Shown: positions 25,691 through 35,104, counted from the first letter of the stretch. The stretch: DNA of 64,000 bases from Muribaculaceae bacterium (GCA_017557425.1 JAFYYU010000018.1:1-64000); one strand, 5' to 3'. Notes: generated by a model from the sequence alone, not told the origin. A program made the numbers and translations.

Positions 25691-26746
25691 TCAGTCGTTG
25701 AGGATGAGCATGGCATCGCCATAGGCGCCGAAGCGGTATTTTTCCTCGATAGCCACCTGGTAGGCATTCATCGTCTGCTCGTAGCCACCAAAGGCCGCCT
25801 GTGCCATCAGCATGATGGAATAAGGCATGTGGAAGTTGGTGACGAGGGCGTCACAGGTCGTGCACTCATAGGGCGGGAACAGGAACTTGTTGCTCCATCC
25901 CTCGAAGGGCTTGATGTGACCGTTCATGCCCACACAGGTCTCAAAGGCGCGCAAAACCGACGTGCCGATGGCGCACACCTTGTTGCCGCCGTCACGCAGG
26001 GTGTTGACCTTCTCGGCCAGCTCGACGCTGACGTCCATCTCCTCGCTGTCCATGCGGTGCTTGGACAGATCCTCGACGTCGATATCGCGATAGCTGCCCA
26101 GACTGATGTGCATCGTGATGAAGTCGCAGCCGATGTCGCGGATCTCCATGCGACGCATCAACTCGCGCGAGAAGTGCAGTCCTGCCGCCGGCACAACCAC
26201 GGCGCCCTCCTTAGACGCGAAAATGGTCTGGTAGCGCTCGGCATCTTCGGGTTCGGCATCACGCTGGATGTAATAGGGCAACGGAGTGTGGCCCAAGTTG
26301 TACAGGTCCTTCTTGAACTGGTCATGGTCGCCGTCATAGAGGAAACGCAAGGTGCGTCCGCGCGAGGTGGTGTTGTCGATGACCTCGGCCACCATCGAGT
26401 CGTCAAGACCGAAGTAAAGCTTGTTACCGATGCGGATTTTGCGTGCAGGTTCCACGAGCACGTCCCACAGCTTGTTGTTGGGGTTGAGTTCACGCAACAA
26501 AAAAACCTCGATGCGAGCACCCGTCTTCTCCTTGTTGCCAAACAACTTGGCGGGAAACACTTGGGTATCATTGAACACGAACAGGTCGTTCGGGCCGAAG
26601 TACTCAAGGATTTCCTTGAAAATCTTGTGCTCAATCTGGTTGCTGCGTTTGTGCAGTACCATCAGGCGCGACTCGTCGCGCACGGGGACAGGATGCGAGG
26701 CAATGAGTTCCTCGGGCATCTTGGTGTTGAATTCTGACAGTTTCAT
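25691..26746 (-). CDS. queA: S-adenosylmethionine:tRNA ribosyltransferase-isomerase
   Basis: QueA builds epoxyqueuosine on tRNA from preQ1 and the ribosyl part of SAM. The 351-aa protein matches the family throughout: ELIASHPVPVRDESRLMVL, NDTQVFPAKLFGNKEKTGA, GAVVVPAAGLHFS and the C-terminal NFHMPYSIMLMAQAAFGGYE. It is the last gene of the DUF3098-uppP-truB-queA operon. The 36-base gap to truB is completely filled by a five-unit heptad repeat. Confidence 0.95.
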   Translation of the reverse strand: MKLSEFNTKMPEELIASHPVPVRDESRLMVLHKRSNQIEHKIFKEILEYFGPNDLFVFNDTQVFPAKLFGNKEKTGARIEVFLLRELNPNNKLWDVLVEPARKIRIGNKLYFGLDDSMVAEVIDNTTSRGRTLRFLYDGDHDQFKKDLYNLGHTPLPYYIQRDAEPEDAERYQTIFASKEGAVVVPAAGLHFSRELMRRMEIRDIGCDFITMHISLGSYRDIDVEDLSKHRMDSEEMDVSVELAEKVNTLRDGGNKVCAIGTSVLRAFETCVGMNGHIKPFEGWSNKFLFPPYECTTCDALVTNFHMPYSIMLMAQAAFGGYEQTMNAYQVAIEEKYRFGAYGDAMLILND

Positions 26747-26747
26747 A

Positions 26748-26782
26748 TTTTTAGTTTTTAGTCCTTAGTTTCTAGTCCTTAG
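26748..26782 (-). repeat. Stop-bearing heptad repeat, 5 units, truB-queA junction
   Basis: On the plus strand TTTTTAG, TTTTTAG, TCCTTAG, TTTCTAG and TCCTTAG fill the space between the truB stop (26783) and the queA start (26746). The sense strand therefore carries CTAA or CTAG every seven bases. Confidence 0.85.
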
Positions 26783-27634
26783 TTATTTGATTTGGGACGT
26801 GCGCTTGGGGGGCGCGGCACATTTCTTTTCTTGCTTGCGGGCCTGGTGCTCGGCCTTCATGCGGGCGGCACGCTCGCGGTTCTCGATGCGTTCACGCTCC
26901 AGGCGCTCGGCAGCAGCCTGCTCGGGCGAGACATAGGTCTCGTTGTCAAGTTTCTCGACCAATCCTTCCAAGGTGAGGCACTTGTCGATGGTGATGTCGC
27001 CCACTCGGGTGCGGCGCAGGGCAGTCAAGTGGGCCCCGCTGTCCAGTGCCATGCCGATGTCGCGTGCGAGGGCGCGAATATAGGTACCCTTGCTGCACAC
27101 CACGCGAATTTGCAGCGTCGGCTCCTCAGGCAAGCCGCATTGCAGCACCTCGATCTCGTCGATGACGAGCGTCTTGGGGCGTATTTCCACATCCTGTCCC
27201 CTGCGGGCCAGCTTGTAGGCGGGCTTGCCGTCGATCTTGCAGGCCGAGAACGAGGGCGGCACCTGCTCGATGCTTCCCGTGAACTGCTCTTGCAGCACGC
27301 GGTCGATGAGGGCGCGGTCGATGTGTCGCCACTCGTAGGTGGCGTCCACCTCGGTCTCCAGGTCATAGCTGGGCGTGGTAGCTCCCAACCTGAGGTCGGC
27401 GATATATTCCTTAACGCCCGCCTGCAACTCGTCGATGCGCTTGGTGGCATGCCCTGTACACAGCAACAGCACACCAGTAGCCAGCGGATCGAGCGTGCCG
27501 GCATGGCCCACCTTGACCTGCCGGGTCTTCAAGTGGGTACGCAGGACGGCACGCACTTTCTTGACCGCGGCAAAGGAGGTCATCCTCAGCGGCTTGTCGA
27601 TGCAGAATATTTCGCCTTCTATCGGGTTGAGCAT
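26783..27634 (-). CDS. truB: tRNA pseudouridine-55 synthase
   Basis: TruB converts U55 of the tRNA T-loop to pseudouridine. The catalytic region is KVGHAGTLDPLATGVLLLC, with the conserved GTLDP aspartate (about residue 48), and KGTYIRALARDIG is the later family motif. The usual ~240-aa core is followed by a basic, charged tail of about 45 aa ending RTSQIK. It lies between uppP and queA; both junctions hold stop-rich short repeats. Confidence 0.95.
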   Translation of the reverse strand: MLNPIEGEIFCIDKPLRMTSFAAVKKVRAVLRTHLKTRQVKVGHAGTLDPLATGVLLLCTGHATKRIDELQAGVKEYIADLRLGATTPSYDLETEVDATYEWRHIDRALIDRVLQEQFTGSIEQVPPSFSACKIDGKPAYKLARRGQDVEIRPKTLVIDEIEVLQCGLPEEPTLQIRVVCSKGTYIRALARDIGMALDSGAHLTALRRTRVGDITIDKCLTLEGLVEKLDNETYVSPEQAAAERLERERIENRERAARMKAEHQARKQEKKCAAPPKRTSQIK

Positions 27635-27637
27635 TAT

Positions 27638-27701
27638 TCTTTAGTTTCTAGTCCCTAGTTTCTAGTTAATCTAGTTGAGCTAGATGTACTAGATAATCTA
27701 G
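27638..27701 (-). repeat. Heptad repeat turning into a 9-bp repeat, uppP-truB junction
   Basis: Plus strand: four 7-mers (TCTTTAG, TTTCTAG, TCCCTAG, TTTCTAG; 27638-27665), then four 9-mers ending CTAG (TTAATCTAG, TTGAGCTAG, ATGTACTAG, ATAATCTAG; 27666-27701). Every unit ends in TAG, which also gives CTA or TAA stops on the other strand. Confidence 0.85.
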
Positions 27702-27704
27702 ATT

Positions 27705-28520
27705 TTAGATTGCGGGGGCGGGCATGAGTTGGGACAGGGCGATGGCAAACAGGCCGGCGATGATGCAATACACGCCGAACCACACCAGTTTGCCCTTCTT
27801 GACGATGTTGATCATCCACTTGCAGGCCAGGCATCCGGCTAGGAAGGCAGCCAGGAAGCCCACTACCAGCGGCAAGGTTTCGATTCCGCCAAAGGCTTCT
27901 TCTCCCTTGACAACCTTGAGCACGTCGAGCAAGGCCTCGCCCAGGATAGGCGGGATGACCATCAGGAACGAGAACTGCGCAAGCGACTCCTTCTTATTGC
28001 CCAGCAGCAGACCCGTAGCAATGGTGCTGCCCGAACGTGACAGTCCCGGCATGACGGCACATGCCTGTGCGATGCCGATAACGAAAGCGTCTTTCCAGGA
28101 AATCTTCTCCTTTTGGCGCGGCTTGGCATAATAGGAGAAGATAAGCAGTGCGGCAGTCACCAGCAGCATGATGCCCACGATAAGCAGCCCGCTGCCAAAG
28201 ACTTCCTCGACCTTGTCCTTGAAGCAGAAGCCCACGATGGCAATAGGAATCATCGACACCAGGATGTTGAGGAAATACTTGGTCTCTTCGTTCATCTTGA
28301 ACTTGAACAAGCCCTTCAATATCCAGTCTATCTCGCTCCACAGGATGACAAAGGTGCTGAGAATAGTGGCCACGTGAACCAGAACGGTAAACGTCAGGTT
28401 GTCGGCGCCATCAAGGCCAAACAGGTAACTGCCAATGGCCAGATGGCCGCTGCTGCTCACGGGGAGATATTCGGTCAGACCCTGGACAATGCCCAGAATC
28501 AATGCTTCGAGCCAACTCAT
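27705..28520 (-). CDS. uppP: Undecaprenyl-diphosphate phosphatase
   Basis: UppP recycles the lipid carrier of cell-wall synthesis and can confer bacitracin tolerance. The 271-aa polytopic protein shows the active-site motifs [13 protein letters not shown] (about residues 15-27) and [14 protein letters not shown] (about 157-170). Length and helices are normal for the BacA/UppP family. The start lies two bases after the DUF3098 stop, so the two are translationally close. Confidence 0.95.
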   Translation of the reverse strand: MSWLEALILGIVQGLTEYLPVSSSGHLAIGSYLFGLDGADNLTFTVLVHVATILSTFVILWSEIDWILKGLFKFKMNEETKYFLNILVSMIPIAIVGFCFKDKVEEVFGSGLLIVGIMLLVTAALLIFSYYAKPRQKEKISWKDAFVIGIAQACAVMPGLSRSGSTIATGLLLGNKKESLAQFSFLMVIPPILGEALLDVLKVVKGEEAFGGIETLPLVVGFLAAFLAGCLACKWMINIVKKGKLVWFGVYCIIAGLFAIALSQLMPAPAI

Positions 28521-28522
28521 GA

Positions 28523-28816
28523 TTATGCTTCCTCGTTGTTATCGTCCTTGCGGTCTTTCTTGCGATAGATGATGGCAAACGCCATGAGCACAAAGCCCAA
28601 AAAAGCGATAATGGGCCCCGTGGTGACACGGCTGCCCTCAAAGATGTTCTTGTTGAACGTGTCGCCCACGTTGGCATCACCCGTCATCAGCCAAAAGCCA
28701 ATAATGATGAGCAACAGGCAGATTGCCATGAGAATGAAATTGATTTTTGTCAGCGGATAGGTCACTTTAGCCTTCTCCTTGTTCTCGACTTGTGTTTTCT
28801 TTTCTTGTTTAGCCAT
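28523..28816 (-). CDS. DUF3098 family membrane protein
   Basis: The 97-aa protein has a Lys/Glu-rich start, two membrane helices ([20 protein letters not shown] and [18 protein letters not shown]) and a charged tail. DUF3098 proteins are small Bacteroidetes proteins usually found between ftsX and uppP, so a link with cell division or wall synthesis is inferred. ftsX is not upstream here; instead the gene starts its own operon behind the promoter at 28884. Confidence 0.85.
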   Translation of the reverse strand: MAKQEKKTQVENKEKAKVTYPLTKINFILMAICLLLIIIGFWLMTGDANVGDTFNKNIFEGSRVTTGPIIAFLGFVLMAFAIIYRKKDRKDDNNEEA

Positions 28817-28883
28817 TATAATTTCGTTCTTAGTTTATGGGGTTGCGGGTGTAGCGACGAGCGCATAACACCGCAATTTGATG

Positions 28884-28891
28884 CAAATATA
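28884..28891 (-). promoter_or_regulatory. Promoter of the DUF3098-uppP-truB-queA operon (-7 TATATTTG)
   Basis: On the minus strand TTG, 20 bases and TATATTTG fit the consensus, about 68 bases before the DUF3098 start. The 28817-28989 gap otherwise holds nothing recognisable. Confidence 0.7.
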
Positions 28892-28989
28892 CAACTTTAA
28901 AGGGCCTTTGTCAATAGTTTTATCCCATTTTTTGATTTCTAGGGCGATTGACAGGCCATCCTGGATGGAAAACTGAACGAATAAGAGGA

Positions 28990-30102
28990 TTACTCCTCGA
29001 AGGTGGTGGCGACAAGTTTGAGGTTGTCGATGATGTCGATGTGTTGGGGGCATTGGGCCTCGCACTGGCCGCACTCGAGGCACTCGCTGGCCTTGCCGTG
29101 GCTCTTGGCGACCAGGTCGTAGTAGAGTTTGCTGTTGCCCCGCTGCTCGGGGAACTGCTGCAACGTGTTATAGAGGCTGAAGTACTCGGGGATGGCAATC
29201 TGCTGCGGACACCCCTCGCTGCAGTAATGACAAGCGGTGCAATGGATGGCAATGGCGTCGCGGATGACTTCGGTAGCCTGGGCGATGATGGCCTGCTCCT
29301 CGTCGTTGAGAGGCTGGAAGTCCTGCATATAGGTCGTGTTGTCATCCATCTGCTCCATATTGCTCATGCCGCTGAGGACCATTATCACATTGGGCAGCGA
29401 TGCGCAGTAGCGGATGGCCCACGAGGCGGGACTGGCATCGGGGTCGTAATCCTTGAACAAACGCTCGACCGCCTCGGGCACACGGGCGAGCGAGCCGCCC
29501 TTGACAGGCTCCATGACGATGACGGGCTTGCCGTGCTTCTCGCACAGTTCATAGCATGCCTTGGATTCGATGGCGGGGCTGTCCCAATCCAGGTAGTTGA
29601 TCTGCAACTGGACGTACTCCACCTCGGGATGTTTTTCCAAAATCTCGGCCAACAGCGCCGAGTCGTCGTGGAACGAGAAGCCGATGTGGCGGATCTTTCC
29701 CTCGTCACGCTTGCGGGCAATGAATCCCCAGCCGTCCATGCGGTCCATGACCTCGACGCGCTCGCGGTTGAGGGCATGCAGCCAGTAGTAGTCAAAATAG
29801 TCCACACCGCACTTTTCCAACTGCTCGTTGAAGACGCGTTCCAGGTCACCCTCCTCCTTGATGGCCCACACGGGCATCTTGCTGGTGACGGTAAAAGCCT
29901 CGCGGGGATAGCGCTTGACGACGGCTTCGCGTAGCGCCTCCTCGCTCTTGCCGCCGTGGTAGGGATAGGCAGTGTCAAAATAGGTGAAGCCACGCTCGAT
30001 GAACCTGTCGGCCATCGCTTTAAACTGTTCGATATCGATGCTCGTCTGGTCATCGGGGTTGACGAGCGGCAAACGCATGAGTCCAAATCCAAGCTTTTTC
30101 AT
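28990..30102 (-). CDS. Aldo/keto reductase with C-terminal 4Fe-4S domain
   Basis: The 370-aa cytoplasmic protein starts with an aldo/keto reductase barrel (FGLMRLPLVN, YFDTAYPYHGGKSEEALREAV, DYFDYYWLHALNRE, HIGFSFHDD). It ends with two cysteine clusters, CTACHYCSEGCP and CLECGQCEAQCP, of ferredoxin type. This fused type is common in anaerobes, and its physiological substrate is generally unknown. It is the last gene of the rnr-mtaB-GT2 operon. A related, Tat-exported paralogue is encoded at 50670-52121. The heptad repeat overlaps the junction with the glycosyltransferase gene. Confidence 0.85.
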   Translation of the reverse strand: MKKLGFGLMRLPLVNPDDQTSIDIEQFKAMADRFIERGFTYFDTAYPYHGGKSEEALREAVVKRYPREAFTVTSKMPVWAIKEEGDLERVFNEQLEKCGVDYFDYYWLHALNRERVEVMDRMDGWGFIARKRDEGKIRHIGFSFHDDSALLAEILEKHPEVEYVQLQINYLDWDSPAIESKACYELCEKHGKPVIVMEPVKGGSLARVPEAVERLFKDYDPDASPASWAIRYCASLPNVIMVLSGMSNMEQMDDNTTYMQDFQPLNDEEQAIIAQATEVIRDAIAIHCTACHYCSEGCPQQIAIPEYFSLYNTLQQFPEQRGNSKLYYDLVAKSHGKASECLECGQCEAQCPQHIDIIDNLKLVATTFEE

Positions 30103-30105
30103 AGG

Positions 30106-30126
30106 ATTATAGTTGTTAGTTCTTAA
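30106..30126 (-). repeat. Heptad repeat, 3 units, overlapping the GT2 stop codon
   Basis: Plus strand ATTATAG, TTGTTAG and TTCTTAA stand in 7-base phase and include the TAA stop (complement of 30116-30118) of the glycosyltransferase gene. Weaker than the other copies. Confidence 0.55.
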
Positions 30127-31138
30127 TTTTCAGGTCGGGGAAGTATTTCACGCCGCGCATGTAGTGGGCTGTGACGATGTTGACGCGCTCCTCGGGCAGC
30201 TGCTTGAGCAGGTTGACATCAGGCTGCGAGGTGTAGCGGGACCGCATCTTGCGGAAGTCGCGGTGGGCACGCACGATGGCACGCGCGTCACCGAAGTGGA
30301 ACTTTGCGATTGCCATGCCAAAGGCCAGGGTATCCATCAGGCGACGGACAAGCAGCAGGCGCTTGCCCTCGCCGTGAGGCAGGTTCTTGTGGAGGAGCAA
30401 CAGGTTGTTGCGGAAGTTGAGGTAGGTCTTGCGGGGATTGCCCTGAGGCAGGCTGCCGCCACCCAGGTGATAGACATGGCTCGTGGGCACCATCATCAGG
30501 TCGCTGCCCGAAAGGCGGATGCGCCAACACAGGTCAATCTCCTCCATGTGGGCAAAAAAGTCCTTGTCCAATCCTCCCACGTCCTGATAGAGCTGGCTGC
30601 GCACCATCAGGCATGCGCCCGTTGCCCAAAAGACGCTCTTGGGACCGTCGTCATACTGGCCATGGTCATCCTCGACATACTCAAAAATGCGTCCACGGCA
30701 ATAAGGGTAGCCGTGGCGGTCGATGTAACCGCCAGCGGCTCCGGCATACTCGAACATCTGCTTGCCATCCTCTCGGTCATGCAGCAACTTGGGCATCACG
30801 GCACCCACCTGGGGGTGGCGCTCCATGTAGTCCAGCAGCGGGTTGAGCCAGCCAACGGGAGTGCGAATGTCGCTGTTGAGCAACACCGTGTAAGGATACA
30901 TCGTCTGGGCAATGGCTAGGTTATAGCCCTCAGCAAAGCCGTAGTTTTTGTCAAACTTGAGCACCTTGACCTCGGGGAATTCCTGTTCAAGAACCTGCAG
31001 GCTGTCGTCGGTGCTGCCGTTGTCGGCGACAATGACGTCGGCGATTGCGACATCGGTGCCCTCGATGACGGTAGGCAGGTAATGGCGCAGCAAATTGGCT
31101 CCGTTCCAGTTCAATATGATGACAGCGACTTGCTTCAT
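30116..31138 (-). CDS. Family 2 glycosyltransferase
   Basis: The 340-aa protein is a GT-A fold glycosyltransferase that would move a sugar from a nucleotide donor. Motifs seen: VAVIILNWNGANLL, DVIVADNGSTDDS, the metal-binding-like VLLNSDIR, and ATGACLMVRSQLYQDVGGLDKDFFAHMEEIDLCWR with the ED-type acidic pair. It resembles rhamnosyl-type GT2 enzymes of surface polysaccharides, but donor and acceptor are unknown. It starts three bases after the mtaB stop and is followed by the aldo/keto reductase gene. Confidence 0.9.
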   Translation of the reverse strand: MKQVAVIILNWNGANLLRHYLPTVIEGTDVAIADVIVADNGSTDDSLQVLEQEFPEVKVLKFDKNYGFAEGYNLAIAQTMYPYTVLLNSDIRTPVGWLNPLLDYMERHPQVGAVMPKLLHDREDGKQMFEYAGAAGGYIDRHGYPYCRGRIFEYVEDDHGQYDDGPKSVFWATGACLMVRSQLYQDVGGLDKDFFAHMEEIDLCWRIRLSGSDLMMVPTSHVYHLGGGSLPQGNPRKTYLNFRNNLLLLHKNLPHGEGKRLLLVRRLMDTLAFGMAIAKFHFGDARAIVRAHRDFRKMRSRYTSQPDVNLLKQLPEERVNIVTAHYMRGVKYFPDLKIKN

Positions 31139-31141
31139 TTT

Positions 31142-32452
31142 CTATTCTGTCATGACCTGTGCATCAACGCTCAAGTCATCGTTAAGGGTCAGTAATTTCA
31201 CGTTCACTATGCGGTTAGCCAGCGACATGTCGGGCTCCACATTGACGCGGATGTAGTTGTCGGTGAAACCGTGCATCATTCCCTTGCCGCGGCCATGCTC
31301 CAACAAGACGGGCCGCACGGTGCCCAGGTAGCGGCGGGTGAAGTCGGCCTGTTTCTCATCGCTCAGCGCAATCATGCGGGCGGCGCGTGCCTGCTTGTCC
31401 TGTTGGGAGACGATGTAGGGAATGCGCAAGGCCATTGTGCCGGGGCGCTCGCTGTAGGGGAATACATGCAGGTGCTGGACGTCCAAGCCGGCGATGAAGT
31501 TGTAGCTGTCCTCGAACAGGTCGGGCGTTTCGCCACGGGTGCCCACCATCACGTCCACACCGATGAAGCAGTCGGGCATGAGCTGGCGACAACGAGCCAC
31601 TTTATCGGCAAACAGTTGACGGTCGTAGTGGCGACGCATCAGCTTCAAGACGGGGTCACTGCCGCTCTGCAGCGGAATGTGGAAATGCGGCATGAAGGCC
31701 CGTGACTGTGCACACCAGTCGATCATGTCGTCGGTCAACAGGTCGGGTTCTATCGACGAGATGCGGTAACGCTCAATTCCCTCGATTTCATCGAGCGATT
31801 TGAGCAAGTCAAGGAAGTTTTCGCCTGTGTTTTTGCCGAAGTCACCGATGTTTACGCCTGTGATGACGATTTCCTTGCCGCCCTCTTTAGCCACCTCGCG
31901 CGCCTGCTGGGTGAGTTGGGCAATGGTGCCGCTGCGGCTACGGCCACGTGCGGCGGGGATGGTGCAATAACTGCACCAGTAGTCACAACCGTCCTGCACC
32001 TTGAGCCAGTAGCGGGTGCGGTCACCGTGGTCGCACGAGGGCGAAAATGAGCGGATATCCAATGACGGCGTCACTGCCAACTGCTGCTTCTTGTCCTCGA
32101 ACCATTGCAGGACATATTTGGTAATATCAGCCTTGTGCTCGCTGCCCAAAACGATGTCCACACCGGGGATTTCGGCGATTTCCTTGCCCTTGAGCTGGGC
32201 ATAGCAGCCCGTGACCACCATCAGGGCGTCGGGATACTGGCGGATGAGGTGACGGATCTGCTGGCGGCACTTGCTGTCGGCCAATGCCGTCACGCTACAT
32301 GTGTTCACCACACAGACGTCAGGCGCTTCGCCCTTGCCCACAGGCGTAATGCCATGCTCGGCCAACAATGACTGCATGGTGGCCGTCTCCGAGAAGTTGA
32401 GTTTGCACCCCAACGTCACGAGTTTTACCTTATGTCCTGCTGCGGGACTCAT
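31142..32452 (-). CDS. mtaB: tRNA N6-threonylcarbamoyladenosine methylthiotransferase
   Basis: MtaB adds a methylthio group to t6A37 of tRNA. The 436-aa protein shows the N-terminal UPF0004 domain with three cluster cysteines (TLGCKLNFSE, NTCSVTALADSKC, GCYAQ), then the radical-SAM motif CDYWCSYC (about residues 150-157) and a C-terminal TRAM-like region (PVLLEHGRG...NYIRVNVE). The start codon touches the rnr stop, which indicates a tight operon. Confidence 0.92.
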   Translation of the reverse strand: MSPAAGHKVKLVTLGCKLNFSETATMQSLLAEHGITPVGKGEAPDVCVVNTCSVTALADSKCRQQIRHLIRQYPDALMVVTGCYAQLKGKEIAEIPGVDIVLGSEHKADITKYVLQWFEDKKQQLAVTPSLDIRSFSPSCDHGDRTRYWLKVQDGCDYWCSYCTIPAARGRSRSGTIAQLTQQAREVAKEGGKEIVITGVNIGDFGKNTGENFLDLLKSLDEIEGIERYRISSIEPDLLTDDMIDWCAQSRAFMPHFHIPLQSGSDPVLKLMRRHYDRQLFADKVARCRQLMPDCFIGVDVMVGTRGETPDLFEDSYNFIAGLDVQHLHVFPYSERPGTMALRIPYIVSQQDKQARAARMIALSDEKQADFTRRYLGTVRPVLLEHGRGKGMMHGFTDNYIRVNVEPDMSLANRIVNVKLLTLNDDLSVDAQVMTE

Positions 32453-34855
32453 TTATTTCTTACGGCCACGGGGTTTGCCCGAACGGCCTGATTTGCGGCC
32501 AGGTTTACCGACTTTGTTATCACGGGTTTCACGTGCTTGACGACGGGTGCTGTTGCCCCGCTGTCCCCGTTGTTGGCGTCGAGAGGCGCTGCCGCCCTCA
32601 TACTGCATGCGCTGGCGCTCGTCACGCGACAATTTACCGCTTGTGCTACGGCTGTTCATCTCGGTGATGGGTTCACGGTCGATGCGATGGGTATTGGCCG
32701 GATTCTCCTTGTCCACGAGGACGAAATCGAGCTGTTTCTTGATGAGGTCGGCCCGCGCCACCTGGATGGTAATGGGGTCACCCAGGCGATATACCTTGCC
32801 GCATCGGCGGCCGCGGATGCAGTAGTTTTTCTCGTCAAACTCGTAGAAATCGTCATCCAGGCCACGAATGCCCACCAAGCCCTCGCAATGCGTCTCGTCG
32901 AGCTCGACATACAAGCCCCACTCGGTCACGCCCGAGATGTGTCCCGTAAAGACACCGCCAAGGCGCTGACCCATAAACTCGACCTCCTTGTACTTGATGG
33001 AGGCGCGCTCGGCATTGGCGGCAAGCTGCTCCTGGGCGCTCATGTGCTTGCACTGGTCCTCGAGTTTGACAGGATCCACGCTCTTGCCGCCAGCGGCATA
33101 CTGGTCGAGCAGGCGGTGTACCGTCAAGTCGGGGTAACGGCGGATGGGCGAGGTGAAATGCGTGTAGTAGTCAAACGCGAGGCCGTAGTGGCCGATGTTG
33201 GTCGCACTGTAGATCGCCTTGGCCATCGAACGGATGGCAAGGATGGAGAGCATTTCCTCCTCGGGTTTGCCCTTGGCCTGCTCGAGCATCTTGTTGATGG
33301 ACTTGTTGATGTCGCGGCCGGAGCCCTTGGTGCGCACTTTGTAGCCGAAATGGGCCGCGATGTCGGCGAAGTTCTGCAGTTTGTCGAGGTCGGGCTGGTC
33401 GTGCACACGATAGACAAACGACTTGGCCGTCTTATTCTTGGGCACCTTGCCGATGTGCTCAGCCACCTTGCAGTTGGCCAGCAGCATGAATTCCTCGATG
33501 AGCTTGTTGGCGTCCTGTGCCACGTGCACGTGGACAGCGGTGGGTTTGCCGTTTTCGTCGATATCGAACTTGATTTCCTCGCGGTTGAACGACACCGAGC
33601 CGCCCTCTTCAAAACGGCGCTTCCTCAGCTGCTTGGCCATCTCGTTAAGCACAGCGAGCTCGTCGGCGAGGTCGCCCTCGCCCGTTTCCAGAATGTGCTG
33701 GGCTTCCTCATAGGAGAATCGCCTGTCGCTGCGGGTCACCGTGTGGCAGATTTTGTATTTTTTCACCTTAGCCTCGGCATCCATTTCCAGGATGACCGAG
33801 TGGGTGAGTTTATCCTCGTCGGGGCGCAGTGAGCAGATGAAGTTGCACAGTTTCTCGGGCAACATGGGCACGGTGCGGTCCACCAGATAAACCGATGTGG
33901 CGCGCTCATAGGCCTCCTTGTCGATGATGGAACCCGGGGTGACATAGTGGCTCACATCGGCGATGTGCACACCGATTTCCCAATTGCCGTTCTTGAGTTT
34001 CTCAATCGAGAGGGCATCGTCATAGTCCTTGGCATCGGCAGGGTCGATGGTAAACGTGGTCACACCGCGCATATCCCTGCGCTTGGCTATCTCCTCGGGG
34101 GTGATGCCAGGATCCAGGGTTTCGGCAGCCTCGGTGACGTTCTCGGGGTACTTGTAAGGCAAGCCGAACTCGGCCAGGATGGCGTGAATCTCGGCATTGT
34201 TCTCGCCTGCCACACCCAGCACATCAACCACCTCGCCGATGGGCGTGTTGGCATCCTCGGGCCAATCGACAATCTTGACGACCACCTTGTCTCCGGTTCT
34301 TCCTCCAGCCAACTTGTCGAGCGGGATGAAGATGTCGGTAGCCAGGAACTTGCTGTCGGTGGACAGTTGGGCGAAGTATTTCATCACCTGCAGGGTACCC
34401 ACAAACACCTGCTCCTTGCGCTCGAGAATCTTTACTACTTCGGCCTCGGGCTCCATGCCGTGGCGTGCCGCGCTGATGTGCACCAGCACGCGGTCCCCGT
34501 TCAGGGCGTGCATCGAGTTGCGCTCGGCAACCATGATGGGCATGCCGTCGTCACTGGCCGTATCCACGCTGTTCTTGCCGTTGCTGCGACGGATGAAGAT
34601 GCCCTCGGCCACCGAGGAGCGGTTCACAGCCTTATAGCTGCCGGGACCGACTTGAACCACAAAGCCGTCCACAGCAAGCTGTTCCAGAATCTCCACAATG
34701 AGGGTGCGTCGCTTGGGGGTATTGGCGCCCACGGCAGCCGACACCTGCTTGTAGTTGAAGTGCCCCTCACCCTGTTCATTGAAGAAGTTGATTACCCTGT
34801 CGTGGTATTCACGACGCTCCTGTTTCAACGATTGCAATCCACTCTTTTTTGCCAT
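32453..34855 (-). CDS. rnr: Ribonuclease R
   Basis: RNase R is a 3'-5' exoribonuclease that degrades structured RNA. In the 800-aa protein an N-terminal winged helix (FNYKQVSAAVGANTPKRR) is followed by cold-shock domains and the RNB catalytic domain with the acidic motif TFTIDPADAKDYDDALSIE (about residues 274-292). The S1 domain follows (FTGHISGVTEWGLYVELDE), and the protein ends in a very basic tail rich in RGQRG and GRKSGRSGKPRG, which should bind RNA. It is the first gene of the rnr-mtaB-GT2-aldo/keto reductase operon. Confidence 0.95.
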   Translation of the reverse strand: MAKKSGLQSLKQERREYHDRVINFFNEQGEGHFNYKQVSAAVGANTPKRRTLIVEILEQLAVDGFVVQVGPGSYKAVNRSSVAEGIFIRRSNGKNSVDTASDDGMPIMVAERNSMHALNGDRVLVHISAARHGMEPEAEVVKILERKEQVFVGTLQVMKYFAQLSTDSKFLATDIFIPLDKLAGGRTGDKVVVKIVDWPEDANTPIGEVVDVLGVAGENNAEIHAILAEFGLPYKYPENVTEAAETLDPGITPEEIAKRRDMRGVTTFTIDPADAKDYDDALSIEKLKNGNWEIGVHIADVSHYVTPGSIIDKEAYERATSVYLVDRTVPMLPEKLCNFICSLRPDEDKLTHSVILEMDAEAKVKKYKICHTVTRSDRRFSYEEAQHILETGEGDLADELAVLNEMAKQLRKRRFEEGGSVSFNREEIKFDIDENGKPTAVHVHVAQDANKLIEEFMLLANCKVAEHIGKVPKNKTAKSFVYRVHDQPDLDKLQNFADIAAHFGYKVRTKGSGRDINKSINKMLEQAKGKPEEEMLSILAIRSMAKAIYSATNIGHYGLAFDYYTHFTSPIRRYPDLTVHRLLDQYAAGGKSVDPVKLEDQCKHMSAQEQLAANAERASIKYKEVEFMGQRLGGVFTGHISGVTEWGLYVELDETHCEGLVGIRGLDDDFYEFDEKNYCIRGRRCGKVYRLGDPITIQVARADLIKKQLDFVLVDKENPANTHRIDREPITEMNSRSTSGKLSRDERQRMQYEGGSASRRQQRGQRGNSTRRQARETRDNKVGKPGRKSGRSGKPRGRKK

Positions 34856-34893
34856 ATCTTGTTCAATTATTTACGAAAATGATGTTTAACCTA

Positions 34894-34901
34894 CAAAGAT
34901 A
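34894..34901 (-). promoter_or_regulatory. Promoter of the rnr operon (-7 TATCTTTG)
   Basis: The minus strand reads TATCTTTG, 38 bases before the rnr start. Confidence 0.7.
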
Positions 34902-35064
34902 AACATAATTGCCGACAATGTCACCACGGCAGCGACACTTTTCGCATTTTTTAGGAAAAGTGCCATTTCCTGGCGACTGCAGGTTTTGGCGGCAGGAGCA
35001 ACAAAAAATAAACGGGTTCTTGAATTTCTCAGGTTGAATTCTGGTTTTGTGACCTAAAAAACAC

Positions 35065-35072
35065 TATCTTTG
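35065..35072 (+). promoter_or_regulatory. Promoter of the GH25 gene pair (-7 TATCTTTG)
   Basis: TATCTTTG lies 32 bases before the ATG at 35105. It also argues against the in-frame TTG start at 35087. Confidence 0.7.
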
Positions 35073-35104
35073 CAGCCACTTTACTCTTGAATACTTCGAT
35101 AGCA

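Noticed and set aside
35087-35104. TTG start at 35087 for the first GH25 gene
   Set aside because: It would put extra residues before the signal peptide and lies very close to the promoter. The ATG at 35105 begins a proper signal sequence.
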